Shown: piece by piece, positions 34,456-44,829 of the stretch
How positions within the stretch are numbered: position 1 is the stretch's first letter
How the letters are laid out: each line of letters begins with the position of its first letter
From: Algoriphagus marinus
GTDB lineage: Bacteria; Bacteroidota; Bacteroidia; Cytophagales; Cyclobacteriaceae
Assembly (NCBI RefSeq): GCF_001936475.1
Contig: NZ_MSPQ01000007.1
Coordinates: 186,001 to 250,000 of the forward strand
DNA length: 64,000 nt
Reading direction: 5' to 3'
Notes under the pieces: model-generated
Database searches by the model: none
The model's input: the letters and a program-made list of their open reading frames with translations, nothing else
What the model was told of the DNA's origin: nothing
Position numbers and translations under genes: made by a program

Positions 34456-35631
34456 TTATTTCTCAATCCGATTATATTTTTCAAGCACCTGAACCAATAA
34501 ATCATGTGGGATCGCATAGGATTTATTGCCATTGATTCCCTCCATGGTTTCGGCTGCAATCAGCGCATTAATTATCGACTCTTCCACAGCCTGGACGGTC
34601 GCCTCAAATAGCGGACTGATTATATCATTCGCTAGAAAGCTTACTTTTTCGACATGCTCTCTGCTGAATGCATCTGGATTAGCCGTAGAAAAAGCAATGA
34701 AAATATCTCCTGAACCATTACTGCCAAAGCCTCCGGTATTTCCAATCCCAAGCGAAACCCGTTGAGCGATTCGCTTGAGTTGTGTCGGAAGTAATGGCGC
34801 ATCGGTTGCCACGACGACAATGATCGAACCATCGCCTTCTTTTCGATAGGTTTGGGGAGGAAGCTTCAATTCGTTATTAAGAGTATTTGCAAGCTCCAAG
34901 CCTACCGGGACACCAGCGATTTTCAGAGAGTTTCTTGTTCCAAAATTTGCCTGAACCAAAACGCCAAGCGTATAGGTCGAATCCCCGATTTGAATCACTC
35001 GAGAGGAAGTGCCCGTACCTCCTTTGAATCCCAGACACATCATTCCAGTTCCTCCGCCTACATTTCCTTCTGCGATTTGACCTCCTTTGGCATCTTCGAT
35101 TGCCTCAAGGACATGCTTTTCCTGGACGTGAAAACCGTAAATATCATTCAAAAATCCATCATAGGTTTCTGCCACCACCGGATACGTATACCACCATTCT
35201 TCGCCTTTATACCAGTTGGTATTTACAAACCATTTCAAAACTGCCTGACGCACTTCGCCCACACTGTTCGTATTGGTGATCATGATGGGAGTTTCCAGAA
35301 AACCTGATTCTGTGAGCCAGGTCGTTCCGGTCATTTCCCCATTGCCATTGAGGCTATACCAATTGGCAAATACGGGACTGAATTGTTTGGCTTTTCCTCT
35401 TGGGAAAATCGCAGTAACTCCTGTTCGGACAGGACCTTCACCCACGACGTTTTTCCCGGAACCCGAAATAATCGTGCTGTATCCTACTTCAATCCCTGCC
35501 ACATCAGTGATGGCATTATGCAAACCGGGAGTTCCCGAAAACGGAACACCCAGATCTCTTGCACGTGGTTTCTGCGCAAAGGAAAGTGAAATTGAAAGTA
35601 AAAAGATCAGGCTTGTCAAAGTATGTTTCAT
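34456..35631 (-). CDS. Secreted P1 (DmpA-type) aminopeptidase
   Basis: A 391-residue exported hydrolase of the P1/S58 family (L-aminopeptidase D-Ala-esterase, beta-aminopeptidase). Signal peptide KHTLTSLIFLLSISLSFAQ, then the family opening RARDLGVPFSGTPG, ITNTNSVGEVRQA, EGNVGGGTGMMCLGFKGG and TGTSSRV, the site where these proenzymes self-cleave to expose a Ser nucleophile. The C-terminal part has IGNTGGFGSNGSGDIFIAFSTAN. It is followed on the same strand by two other exported peptide/amide hydrolases, so a peptide-scavenging or D-amino-acid role is plausible. Confidence 0.9.
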   Translation of the reverse strand: MKHTLTSLIFLLSISLSFAQKPRARDLGVPFSGTPGLHNAITDVAGIEVGYSTIISGSGKNVVGEGPVRTGVTAIFPRGKAKQFSPVFANWYSLNGNGEMTGTTWLTESGFLETPIMITNTNSVGEVRQAVLKWFVNTNWYKGEEWWYTYPVVAETYDGFLNDIYGFHVQEKHVLEAIEDAKGGQIAEGNVGGGTGMMCLGFKGGTGTSSRVIQIGDSTYTLGVLVQANFGTRNSLKIAGVPVGLELANTLNNELKLPPQTYRKEGDGSIIVVVATDAPLLPTQLKRIAQRVSLGIGNTGGFGSNGSGDIFIAFSTANPDAFSREHVEKVSFLANDIISPLFEATVQAVEESIINALIAAETMEGINGNKSYAIPHDLLVQVLEKYNRIEK

Positions 35632-35716
35632 AGTCTGTAGAAAAGTAGTTCGATATAATTTAGAGAAAATTAAGGATCGGAAAAAAGCTTCAGCTCAACC
35701 GATTTGGTAAGGCCTT

Positions 35717-37858
35717 TTATTCATTCGAAGGATTCAATAGTATGGAATTAATTAGCATCACCAAGTTGCTCAGATCCCGGTAATCCATGATCTCTACCGG
35801 AGAATGAGAATATCTACCAGGCCAAGACAGCGGAATAGAGGGGATTCCGTAACCGAGAAATGGCTGCCCATCGGTACCCCCGGCAGTCATGCCGTATTGA
35901 ACTTTTACCTTATTTTGGGCCGCCAGATTTTGTACTGCTTTCAAATTTTCTCTGCTAATGAAATTGATACTTTCCAGTACCCTGATTACCGCGCCATTCC
36001 CCAGAGGACAATTTGCAAAGGTCTCATCTGTGAAAGGATCATCCGAGGAGACGTAGGTGTCAATCGGGTAAACAGTTTTTAGATCCTGTAGATTTTTTGC
36101 AGCAAAGGAAGCCCCGACTAATCCAGTTTCCTCAGCAGTCGACCAGACGAAAGTGACTCGTTGTTTTAATTCAGCAGGATTTAGATTCGTCAAACTCATC
36201 AGTAAAGCAGCACAACCTACCCGGTCATCGAAACCACGAGCAGCTGCTCTATTTTCACTCATTCGGATCATTTCTTTAGGCATGGTTACCGTTGTTTTCC
36301 CAATCTGGATTCCAGTAGCTAAAGCTTCACTTTTTGAATTAAAGCCTGCAAATACGGTTAATTCTGAAGGGATTGTTCGTTTAGTAGCTGTCTCAAAATC
36401 TGCTCTAGGCTCGAATACTGCCTGGATTGGATTTTCAGAAACATGGATCAGGGCAGGCTGTGCTTCCCAAATCCAAGGAAGCATCCCTCCCCTATTTTTC
36501 ACGATTAGCGTACCATCCTCATTTATAGCGTCAACCACATATCCTGTCTCATCCATATGAGCAACGAAAGCAATGTGATCCTCACCTTGGCCAAAGTTTA
36601 GTATAATATTTCCTTCAGAATCAACTTCAGGCTTTGCCCAGGCAGGCAACTTGGAAAGGATATGTTTTCTTACCCGCTCTTCATCATAGCTTACCCCATA
36701 TTGGCTGATGAGTTCGGAAACCATCTGATACTCCGCATTGAAAGAAGAATAGGAAGGTTTGGCTGTAGTGGATTTCACCTTTGGCAGCAGCGCAAGTTCT
36801 TTTTTTGAACCCATCACCTGCATCCAATAATCCATCAAATTTTCCACATCCGAAATGGCGATTAGCTCCACCGGGGTATTCGTGTAGCGGCTTGGCAATC
36901 CAATTTCATAAACAGGTTGACTGGAAAAATCAATGGTAGAAGATGGATTTCTAAATGAACTGGCAGGCTTTGTAATTAAAAGGTTTTTGTTGTTTTCTAC
37001 CATCAAGCCATTCGCCAATAAGCTTTCTTGGTCAATGTTTTCAGCATCCAAAAAGCGATTAAACCGATGAATTTCCGCAAAAGGACCTTGTGTATTGAGT
37101 ATCGCCTCTATTCCTTTTCCATTGATCAGTTCAAGCGTAGTCCAGGCAATTACCAAAGTTCCATCAAGTTCCTTTTCCTCGATACTTTTAGCTACCGCAG
37201 CCAGTGCTATTGCAGCGGCTTTCGCATTTATCGAAGGAGCAGCGATATATTGATTACCGATTATTGAGGTCTTCTTATTTAGAGTCAGCGGGTCTAAGAG
37301 TTGAATATTCCGTTGAGCTATTTCTGACGCAGAAGATGCTCCCAAATCAATAAAGACCTAATGCCAGCTGAACGGATTCTTTTCACTTTCCCGTGTTGCT
37401 CTCAGCCCCTCATAGTGCGAAGATCGAACGGTTGAAACACCCTTCACAGATCCTGTAGCAGTGTTGATTTGGACTTCATGCCCTTGTAGAAATTGATGAT
37501 ACAGATTCCCAATATGTCCAAAACCTAATGGATTCACCTTCAAATAACCATCATTTTGAATCTGACTAATCACATATCCTGGTTCGTCCAATGGAACTGT
37601 GATCAATCGTTTTGGCTGGCCAGAACCTAGGACCAGGATCAGATTCCCCAGTTTATCTTGCTTCAATTCACCACTTGGAAACAAGGATTGTATATAGGCA
37701 GCGGCCTGTTCTTCCCTACCGGTAACCGATGAGATTTTGGAAAAATCATATAGCTGATCTATCAGGTTAGCATTAGGTTCAGCCTTTTGTGCCAGCACCA
37801 GCTGAATATTTAAAATGAATGCGGTAACAAGACAAGCAATGTATTTAGATCGATTCAT
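35717..37858 (-). pseudogene. Tandem-domain M42 metallopeptidase interrupted by an in-frame TAG
   Basis: Both halves lie in one frame: 37858-37361 encodes a signal peptide and the first part, a TAG stands at 37360-37358 (codon 167), and 37357-35717 continues with VFIDLGASS, a normal M42 segment. The second domain is a complete M42 aminopeptidase with ligands in AHMDETGY, GFDDRVG, STAEETG and YSHSPVE. The first domain aligns with it but has lost every ligand: VPLDEPGY, SINAKAA, TTLELINGKG and YTNTPVE. So the intact product would be a pseudo-enzyme fused to an active peptidase of about 713 residues. The TAG is a nonsense mutation or a sequencing error; an internal TTG start at 37345 would give an unexported fragment. 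Confidence 0.8.
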
Positions 37859-38302
37859 GGGTTTGGTTTTTAAAAGCAGCTGTTATTTCTTTTATTCTAA
37901 AAGTCTCTGAAAATAGGTCGGTTACAGCTTCCCTGCAAGAAGTTTTGGTGATTGAGTGAAAAAAGTCGCAAGGATTGTGTCTCCATAAACCTGAAATCCC
38001 TGGGAAAACTCTGTGGCCTCTGCGACTTCCGTACAGTTGTTGGAAGCGATATAAATAAACCTGTTTCCAGCCTCCACATTCCCCTTTAGAAAATAGAAAT
38101 TGATGTTTGTTTTTTACCTTAGTGAAGAAACAAAAAGAGGAATAGAGCTATCGCAATTACGGCACTGGTCCTAAGTCAGCATTGAAGTAACTTTTCAATC
38201 GGCCACGGCGGACAAGTATTTCAAATCTTTCAATCTTGTAATTCTCTTCAAAAAGAAAACCTTACTCCAAAAAACTACTTCTCCCCTGATTTGAAACAAA
38301 GC
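37859..38302. other. Intergenic region without a supported gene
   Basis: 444 bp holding a fragment of the 261 bp repeat (TTTCCAGCCTCC at about 38064), a GTCGCAAGGA...TCTGCGACTT inverted region, and AATTGAAGTAACTTTTCAATC-type sequence also found near 41010-41060. The short minus-strand frame at 37897-38079 is not convincing. Confidence 0.5.
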
Positions 38303-40705
38303 CTATTTTTTAGGACTCAATAGCATCCTATCCACTGCAACAGAATCAATCTTATCACGAGAATAATACACAGGGAAGTATTGATCTTTTGCCCAAGGTT
38401 CGAATAAGTTGCTGTAAAAAGGGCTTTCAGGATTTCCCGACTGCCCAGGTCCATTCGTGCCAACAGCAGCATCCCAATCTCCTGTATTCACGATCATCCG
38501 AAAAGAGGCGCCTGAGCTTTGTCTATTATTCCCACCCGTTGAACCTGGGGTATATGAATTGCCCCCTCGAGGCAAGGGACCAAGGTTCAGTTTTGCTTTG
38601 AGCTCATCGTTTACCAATTCTCCTAAAGCATGAGCCATATAGGTGTGCTTGAATTTCTCCTGACCGTATTGCCATTTATTCATGTCCTCACCAAGCGTTT
38701 CTTCTAGGTAGGCTATACCATTTACAAATGCATCAGCAAGAAATTGATCTCTCCCTTGATTAGGATTTAGCCCAAATCTGCTATCAGGAGCAGAAATCCA
38801 GTCTATTATCTTCTGCATTTGAATGCTTTTGATTATGCCTTTTCCAGACTCAGGAATAAATCTAGATGCCGCTAGACTTCTGATCTCATTTTCCCAGGCC
38901 ACATAAATAGCAGCTTCAATGGAATTTGGATCTAAAGTAAAATCCCAAGCTCGAAGCTTGTCCTTTGCTTCAGCAGATTTGCCCGTAAGAGGTAGCTCTA
39001 CTAGAAAAGGAACCAACCTTCTGGCGGGAATGGATTGGTAATCAACCTGCAAGGCTTTCATACTCTCCATGGTTAATTTCTTCCCAGCGTCAAGCACTTC
39101 TTCAATTCGTTCTCCCCGGAAGGGGTCTGCCCAAGAAAACCCAATCGCATCCCAATGCTCATAATCCGGGGGCGTCACATTCTGATTAGCCGTGGCGAAG
39201 TAACCTTTTGATGGGTTTAAAATATTGGGTTTTTGAATAATAGGTAAATAGCCGTCCCATTCATATCTGCCATCACCCGGCACAGGAACAAGACCGCTAA
39301 AGTTTTTGCGAATGGGAGCTATACCAACTGACTGCCAGCCAATATTTCCTTTTTTGTCTGCCCAAATCATATTTTCACCTGGAATATGACTGTAGGTACA
39401 GGCCTCACGGAACTCCTCCCAGGTTTTTGCCTGATCCATCCGTAATGAGGCTAAATAAGGCGAACCGCCTGGTTCGAGCCATGCACAGCGAACGGCATAA
39501 GCCTTATTGTTTACAGAATCTATATAAGTGACCGGGCCATGACGAGTGTATGAAAGATCTACGTTTACATCAGCTTGACCTTTTACTTTGATCGTCTCTG
39601 TGATGACATTCATGTCTTCCCAACTTCCATTATACAGGTACTGGTTTTTATTCTCTGGATTTAATTCATACACATACAAATCTTCCCCATCAGTACTGAA
39701 GATGGTAAGCCCCCATGCACCATATTCATTGTGACCGATAGATATTCCTGGGATTTCTGGTTCACCTCCACCGATTACGTTCCATCCTGGGGCCACTAAA
39801 TGGACCATATACCGAAGTGAGGGAATGGCGATGGTTCTGTGCGGATCATTGGCCATATACGTGTTGCCATCGTCCATGAGTGCTCCACTCACCACCCAGT
39901 TATTACTACCGATAGAAAAAGCTGCATCATTCTCTTCAAACACTGTTGCGATCGGATTTTCACTCTTTGAATTTCTATATTCTGGAAGAACATCACTTTT
40001 CTTGAACTGAACTGGCTTACGATAGGCTTTATATAATTCTAAAATATTATCGAAAAGCAGCTCTTGATCGATGATTGGGTCAATGTTGAGATCCGGATCT
40101 TTAGGATGAAACCAATTTAAATCTTTGACTTTTTCAACGCCTAATTTTGCCACAGCTTGTGCTATCTCTAATTCATCTTCGATGTTACCCAAAAGACCTT
40201 GATGCCTTGAAATGACTACATCTGATGTCCATTTTTCAGGAACGATATTGAGGATTTTAAATTCGATTGGAAGCTGATCCGGAGTAGCCAAGATCTCTTC
40301 TATATAGGCATTCACTCCTTGGGTATAGGCATTGATGATTTCTTCACCGTCTTTATGATAGTGATTCATTTCTTCTGTTAAATCCCCTCGGTATTTAAAG
40401 AGTCTTGTGCCGATGTCTCGTTTCAATTCACTTTCCCCTAGAATTTCCGCTACTGTTCCGGTTGATTGACGTCTCCAGATTTCAAATTGAAATAGCCGGT
40501 CTTTTGCCGCGGCATATCCCTGTGCAAAAAATAAATCATGCTGATTATTTGCATAGATATGATTGATACCCCATTCATCTCTAATAATTTCGACAGGTTC
40601 TTGCAAACCTTCAATAAGTAGTTTGTTTTCATTATTGGACTCACAACCTAGAATACTGATTCCTAGCAAAACAGTGAGCAATACTCTTGAGAGTTTTAAT
40701 GTCAT
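38303..40705 (-). CDS. Penicillin acylase family lipoprotein (Ntn hydrolase)
   Basis: An 800-residue N-terminal-nucleophile amidase. The signal ends in a lipobox Cys near residue 21 (LGISILGC). The alpha chain starts with VEIIRDEWGINHIYA, typical of the family, and the predicted self-cleavage site is GSNNW with nucleophile Ser267, followed by the beta chain (YMANDPHRTIAIPS, GISIGHNEYGAWGLT). Full length for the family. It hydrolyses amide bonds of acylated compounds such as beta-lactams or acyl-homoserine lactones; the exact substrate is not determinable. Third in the row of exported hydrolases. Confidence 0.93.
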   Translation of the reverse strand: MTLKLSRVLLTVLLGISILGCESNNENKLLIEGLQEPVEIIRDEWGINHIYANNQHDLFFAQGYAAAKDRLFQFEIWRRQSTGTVAEILGESELKRDIGTRLFKYRGDLTEEMNHYHKDGEEIINAYTQGVNAYIEEILATPDQLPIEFKILNIVPEKWTSDVVISRHQGLLGNIEDELEIAQAVAKLGVEKVKDLNWFHPKDPDLNIDPIIDQELLFDNILELYKAYRKPVQFKKSDVLPEYRNSKSENPIATVFEENDAAFSIGSNNWVVSGALMDDGNTYMANDPHRTIAIPSLRYMVHLVAPGWNVIGGGEPEIPGISIGHNEYGAWGLTIFSTDGEDLYVYELNPENKNQYLYNGSWEDMNVITETIKVKGQADVNVDLSYTRHGPVTYIDSVNNKAYAVRCAWLEPGGSPYLASLRMDQAKTWEEFREACTYSHIPGENMIWADKKGNIGWQSVGIAPIRKNFSGLVPVPGDGRYEWDGYLPIIQKPNILNPSKGYFATANQNVTPPDYEHWDAIGFSWADPFRGERIEEVLDAGKKLTMESMKALQVDYQSIPARRLVPFLVELPLTGKSAEAKDKLRAWDFTLDPNSIEAAIYVAWENEIRSLAASRFIPESGKGIIKSIQMQKIIDWISAPDSRFGLNPNQGRDQFLADAFVNGIAYLEETLGEDMNKWQYGQEKFKHTYMAHALGELVNDELKAKLNLGPLPRGGNSYTPGSTGGNNRQSSGASFRMIVNTGDWDAAVGTNGPGQSGNPESPFYSNLFEPWAKDQYFPVYYSRDKIDSVAVDRMLLSPKK

Positions 40706-40867
40706 AAATTCCAGATTTATTTATTCTTCTGTGACTTGAGTTGATGATAGATCATGAGGCTTCATTCCTTAAGATCAAGAAAAGTCTCAATCAATTTATG
40801 AAATTATATGAGATGTGTCTTTAGCATTGAGTCGAATCATAACCATAGGATTTTCAATCCTGAATTA

Positions 40868-41010
40868 AAATCCGTTTCCAGCCTCCCGCACTTTCATGCT
40901 TTTTCAAATTGAAATCCTGCGCGGAAGGGAAAAATATGTGATTCGTGTTTGCCATGGGTTGCACCCAAGGTCCAACCAAGGCAGACAGGAATAAATGGCG
41001 TTATGCCTTC
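40868..41010. repeat. Diverged copy of the 261 bp repeat family
   Basis: CCAGCCTCCCGCAC...TGCGCGGAAGGG and CCATGGGTTGCACCC correspond to the hairpins of 29739-30430; then ATGCCTTCGGCGATGATCC. It fills most of the gap between the TonB receptor and the acylase gene. Confidence 0.65.
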
Positions 41011-41075
41011 GGCGATGATCCTAGACTAGAATTGAAGTAATTTTAAAATCTTTCAATTTTTAAATCTGATCAGTG

Positions 41076-43343
41076 CTATTGAACCCTAAACCTCAACCCT
41101 AAGAAACCTCTTCTCCCTTGATTTGGAGCGAAAACATAGGTTGGATCGAAAGTCAATGCGTTAGGATTTTCTGGCGTAGGAATCACCGTACCATCTGCGG
41201 CAAAAGCTACTCCCCGATCGAAAGGATCAAATGCTCTTGCGATTGAATTTGCCGGAGGCGTAAAATTCAACAGGTTTTTCACTCCTCCGTAGATTTCCCA
41301 TTTTTCCCCAAAAGACTTAGTCAGTTGGATATTCTGAATGCTAAACCAAGGAGAATAAGCGTCTCGGTCATCAAGCTCGCCAAGCAGCGGTAATCTCATC
41401 GGGCTATAGACATTTCCGGTGTAATCGATTTTTAATCCTGATTTGAAAAATTCATAACCGATAGACCAAACTCCTGAAAAACGCTCCGTGAGCAATTGCC
41501 TGGTTCGGATCCCATCTTCCTCCAAACTCACATCCATTAGCGTTGCTCCACCCGTCAGGGTCAAGCCATTTGCCCAAGCAAAATCCAAATTCATGGAAAC
41601 TCCCTGAGAAATAGCTGAGCCATCTAAGTTTCCATAAATGATTTGATTCGGATTAGTTTCGTAATCTGGGACGATTCGGTTGGTGAAATAGGTATAAAAA
41701 GCAGAACCGTCGATTCCGATAAATGTACCGCCATTGGTGTAGATCTTCTTCACCAAATTCACATTGGTATTCCAACTGGTTTCAGGCCGAAGTTCCTCCG
41801 TAAAAACCACCTCCCGCGCTCCTGTAAAAGCTGCATGATCCTCTGTAAAAACATTGGCTACACGAAAACCATTTCCGGCAGAAAGTCGGAGAATCGTCGT
41901 ATTATCATTCCAAGACTTCTTGTAATTGATTCTTGGTGAAAAAACTGAACCATGAACTGAATTGAAATCCAACCTACCTCCAAGCAACAAACTTTGAGTT
42001 GGAGTGATTTTCAATTCATCCTGCACAAAAATCCCCGGAAGATGAATAACTGAAGGCTTATTTTGGTCGCCCAAGTCAGATGAAGTTGCAGGAGTATTGT
42101 CATCATAATGCGTAAATCGGTAGGCAGTCCCCAATAGGAAATTATTTTTTCCCAAGGTTTTATTCCAAGTCAATTGCCCAAAAGCAATGTATTGATCAGC
42201 GATGTAAATGGTATTTCCATATACTGAATTCTGCGAATGTCCATTGGCCGAAAATTGAAAATTCAGATTTTCAGAACTGGGCAACTGCCATATCCCGAAA
42301 GTTTCCCATCGACTGGTATAGATACTTTCCCCATAAACCTGATCTCCTCCCCGATTTGCAGTCGTCCAGTTCATCTGCCCGCCCCAACGATCCTCATATA
42401 CATAGCGAGCTGCCACATTGAAAACACGATTATTTGGTCGGTCAACTTGAATTTTTTGGAAGATGGAAATCCGCTTGGAAAGTGTCAAATCAGTCATTCC
42501 ATCTCCATTATTGTCTATTGGGTTATCATAATAAAAACCTGAAATCCCTGTAAGTGAATGCACTTTTGATCCCAAACTTGATCGAATCCCAAGGTCCAGA
42601 TTCACTTCTCCCCAGCCTGTTGCAAATCCATCTACTGAAAAAAGCGGCGCATTCAGCGGGTTTTTGGTGATCACATTGATCAAGCCACCTACTGCCTCCG
42701 AACCGTAAAGCGTAGACGCGGGGCCTTTCACTACTTCGATCCGGTCGATTAAAGCTTGGGGAATCCCTGTCAATCCATACACAGTTGCCAGTCCGCTGAC
42801 AATCGGCATCCCATCAATCAGTACCATGGTATAAGGTCCTTCCAAACCGTTGATATGAATATCTCCGGTATTGCAAATATTACAATTTACCTGTGGCCGA
42901 ACGCCATTGACGTTTTGAAGCGATTCAAAAATAGAGGGCGTAGGATTCGCCTTAAAAAAATTACCAGAGTAGACTTCCACGGGAACCGGACTATCGAGTT
43001 TGGATACTTCCTGCATCGTGCCGCTGACCACCACTTCGTCCAAGCCACCATCAAGTTCGGTAAGTTGAAAGATTAATGGAGCTGCTAGCGGAAGCGTAAT
43101 TTGAATCTGTGAAGTCTGAAAACCGACTCTGGAAGCCTGAACGGTATACTTACCAGTTTCCGAAACTTTAATGGAGAAGTTTCCCAAGCTATCTGTCACA
43201 GCTCCGGTATTTAGTTCTTTGATCCAGACATTAGCAAACTCCACTCCTTCTTCTCCGGAAATAACCTTTCCCTGAAGCGTCTGGGCTTGAGCAAACGCAG
43301 TACTGAGAAACAGAACGGAATATAAAAGTAAATATCGAGACAT
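41076..43343 (-). CDS. TonB-dependent outer-membrane receptor, probably for a metal
   Basis: A 755-residue receptor; ATG 43343 (MSRYLLLYSVLFLSTAFAQ signal) is preferred to a TTG four codons upstream. A carboxypeptidase-regulatory-like domain (VISGEEGVEFANVWIKEL, about 25-95) precedes the plug (LDEVVVSGT, ASTLYGSEAVGGLINVITK) and the barrel that ends in FLGLRFRVQ. The plug has a CNIC pair (VNCNICNTGDIHINGL), seen in some metal-responsive receptors. It is divergent from a DtxR/MntR-type regulator with a palindrome between, so Fe or Mn uptake is likely; substrate is inferred from context. Confidence 0.92.
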   Translation of the reverse strand: MSRYLLLYSVLFLSTAFAQAQTLQGKVISGEEGVEFANVWIKELNTGAVTDSLGNFSIKVSETGKYTVQASRVGFQTSQIQITLPLAAPLIFQLTELDGGLDEVVVSGTMQEVSKLDSPVPVEVYSGNFFKANPTPSIFESLQNVNGVRPQVNCNICNTGDIHINGLEGPYTMVLIDGMPIVSGLATVYGLTGIPQALIDRIEVVKGPASTLYGSEAVGGLINVITKNPLNAPLFSVDGFATGWGEVNLDLGIRSSLGSKVHSLTGISGFYYDNPIDNNGDGMTDLTLSKRISIFQKIQVDRPNNRVFNVAARYVYEDRWGGQMNWTTANRGGDQVYGESIYTSRWETFGIWQLPSSENLNFQFSANGHSQNSVYGNTIYIADQYIAFGQLTWNKTLGKNNFLLGTAYRFTHYDDNTPATSSDLGDQNKPSVIHLPGIFVQDELKITPTQSLLLGGRLDFNSVHGSVFSPRINYKKSWNDNTTILRLSAGNGFRVANVFTEDHAAFTGAREVVFTEELRPETSWNTNVNLVKKIYTNGGTFIGIDGSAFYTYFTNRIVPDYETNPNQIIYGNLDGSAISQGVSMNLDFAWANGLTLTGGATLMDVSLEEDGIRTRQLLTERFSGVWSIGYEFFKSGLKIDYTGNVYSPMRLPLLGELDDRDAYSPWFSIQNIQLTKSFGEKWEIYGGVKNLLNFTPPANSIARAFDPFDRGVAFAADGTVIPTPENPNALTFDPTYVFAPNQGRRGFLGLRFRVQ

Positions 43344-43386
43344 AAGAGTATCCAAATTTTTTATTTAGATACGACAAAAGTAAAAA

Positions 43387-43402
43387 GTTAGACTATTCTA
43401 AC
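43387..43402. promoter_or_regulatory. Predicted DtxR/MntR-type operator between tonB receptor and regulator genes
   Basis: Perfect inverted repeat GTTAGA-CTAT-TCTAAC in the 111 bp divergent gap. DtxR-family regulators bind TTAGGxTAxCCTAA-like palindromes, which this resembles. It lies 44 bases from the receptor start and 53 from the regulator start, so a single site could control both genes when the metal is bound. Confidence 0.65.
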
Positions 43403-43454
43403 AAAATAGATTTTACTTTTATTTTTACATATTTGATTTTCAAAACAAGATTGC

Positions 43455-44117
43455 ATGGCTTCTCAAACCGAAGAAAATTACCTCAAAGCACTTTTTAACC
43501 TCGCCAACTCAGCCGGAGAAGTGAATATTTCCGAATTGGCTGCGCAACTTCAAGTCAGTATGCCCACTGTCAATAGTATGGTAAAAACCCTGCAAAAAAA
43601 CGGCTGGGTGATTTATCAAAAATACAAACCTGTTCAATTGACTCCAGAAGGACAAAAGACCGCTGCTTTGGTCATTCGTCAACATCGGTTGACGGAAATG
43701 TTTTTGGTCAATAAGATGGGTTTTGGATGGGAAGAGGTACATGCTATTGCCGAGCAGGTGGAGCATATTCATGCACCGAAATTTTTTGAGCGAATGGATG
43801 AGCTTTTAGGTTTTCCAACCATTGACCCCCATGGATCTCCTATTCCTGATAAAATGGGCAGAATCAAAGAAACCCATTACGTGAATTTGGCAGATTGCGA
43901 AGCTGGACAAACAGTAGTTTTGGCTGCTCTAACCAATAGCTCCACGGAGTTTTTAGAATTTCTAAACAGCAGAAACTTGAGCCTTGGAACTCAAATCAGC
44001 ATTCACTCCAAAGAGGCCTACGACCAAAGTATGGTCGTGAGTTATTTGAAAAACGAACGAGAAACCTTAAGCGAAAAAGTCTGCGAAAAGCTGTTGGTAA
44101 GAATTATAGGTGAATAA
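43455..44117 (+). CDS. DtxR/MntR-family metal-dependent transcriptional regulator
   Basis: A 220-residue repressor with an N-terminal winged helix (NISELAAQLQVSMPTVNSMVKTLQKNGWV), the dimerisation/metal domain (EVHAIAEQVEHIHAPKFFERMDELLGFPTIDPHGSPIP with several His/Glu ligands, about residues 96-135) and a C-terminal SH3/FeoA-like domain (LADCEAGQTVVLAAL...LGTQISIHSKE). It senses Mn(II) or Fe(II). Divergent from the TonB receptor over the GTTAGA...TCTAAC palindrome, which is probably its operator. Confidence 0.93.
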   Translation: MASQTEENYLKALFNLANSAGEVNISELAAQLQVSMPTVNSMVKTLQKNGWVIYQKYKPVQLTPEGQKTAALVIRQHRLTEMFLVNKMGFGWEEVHAIAEQVEHIHAPKFFERMDELLGFPTIDPHGSPIPDKMGRIKETHYVNLADCEAGQTVVLAALTNSSTEFLEFLNSRNLSLGTQISIHSKEAYDQSMVVSYLKNERETLSEKVCEKLLVRIIGE

Positions 44118-44207
44118 TTTTAAACAGAGAATATTCTGGTTTCTTGAAATTCAGAGAACTATATTTTGACAAATTTCTCATTCTAGCTTAAAACTATCCT
44201 CCTAATC

Positions 44208-44819
44208 ATGTTTCGGAAAAACCTCAATCAGCAAAATTATTTTAAGCCTTTTTCAAGGTATTTGGCCATAGCCTTGATTTTTTTCTGCTTTTCATCTTGT
44301 GACCAAAAGGAGAAAATGTTGAACGAAAACTTTGACGGCTGGCAAATTTTTGGAGGAGCTGAATGGAAATTTAATGAAGGTGAATTGATAGGCACTGTAA
44401 AAGACAGTGTCGGATTTGTAATGACTGAAAATAAGTACACTGATTTTATCCTCGAACTCGAATTTAAACCAGATAGTACGATCAATTCAGGCATTTATAT
44501 TCGTTGTCAAAACAAGGAGATCAGCTTTACAGATTGCTACGAAATCAATATCTGGGATCTACATCCAAATCAGGACTTTCGGACTGGGGCGATTGTAAAT
44601 AGAGCTACTCCGCTCAACTATGTGGAGACAATTGGAGAATGGAATACCTATAAAATCCAAATAAAGGGAGATCATCTTCAAGCTTGGATCAATGATATCC
44701 CAACCGCAGACCTAAAAGACAGCAGCCTTGCTGAGGGTTATATCGCCCTTCAAGCAATGGGAACTGGGGAAGTTCGCTTTCGAAACGTGAAATTTCAATC
44801 TCTTTCGGGTGACAATTAA
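44208..44819 (+). CDS. DUF1080 (3-keto-disaccharide hydrolase-like) lipoprotein
   Basis: A 203-residue exported protein with a hydrophobic segment (LAIALIFFCFSSC, lipobox Cys near residue 31) and a DUF1080 lectin-like beta sandwich: GGAEWKFNEGELIGT, DFILELEFKPDSTINSGIYIRC, EINIWDLHP, GEWNTYKIQIKGDHLQAWIND. The fold resembles concanavalin-like domains, and some members hydrolyse 3-ketoglycosides. The gene sits just before, and may be coupled to, the TPR gene. Confidence 0.85.
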   Translation: MFRKNLNQQNYFKPFSRYLAIALIFFCFSSCDQKEKMLNENFDGWQIFGGAEWKFNEGELIGTVKDSVGFVMTENKYTDFILELEFKPDSTINSGIYIRCQNKEISFTDCYEINIWDLHPNQDFRTGAIVNRATPLNYVETIGEWNTYKIQIKGDHLQAWINDIPTADLKDSSLAEGYIALQAMGTGEVRFRNVKFQSLSGDN

Positions 44820-44829
44820 AATTATAGAC

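Noticed and set aside
37358..37360. TAG read as pyrrolysine
   Set aside because: No pyrrolysine genes are in the window, the enzyme family does not use it, and the organism type makes it very unlikely.
37897..38079. Minus-strand open frame of 60 codons between the M42 and acylase genes
   Set aside because: It covers repeat fragments, has no recognisable domain and no ribosome binding site.
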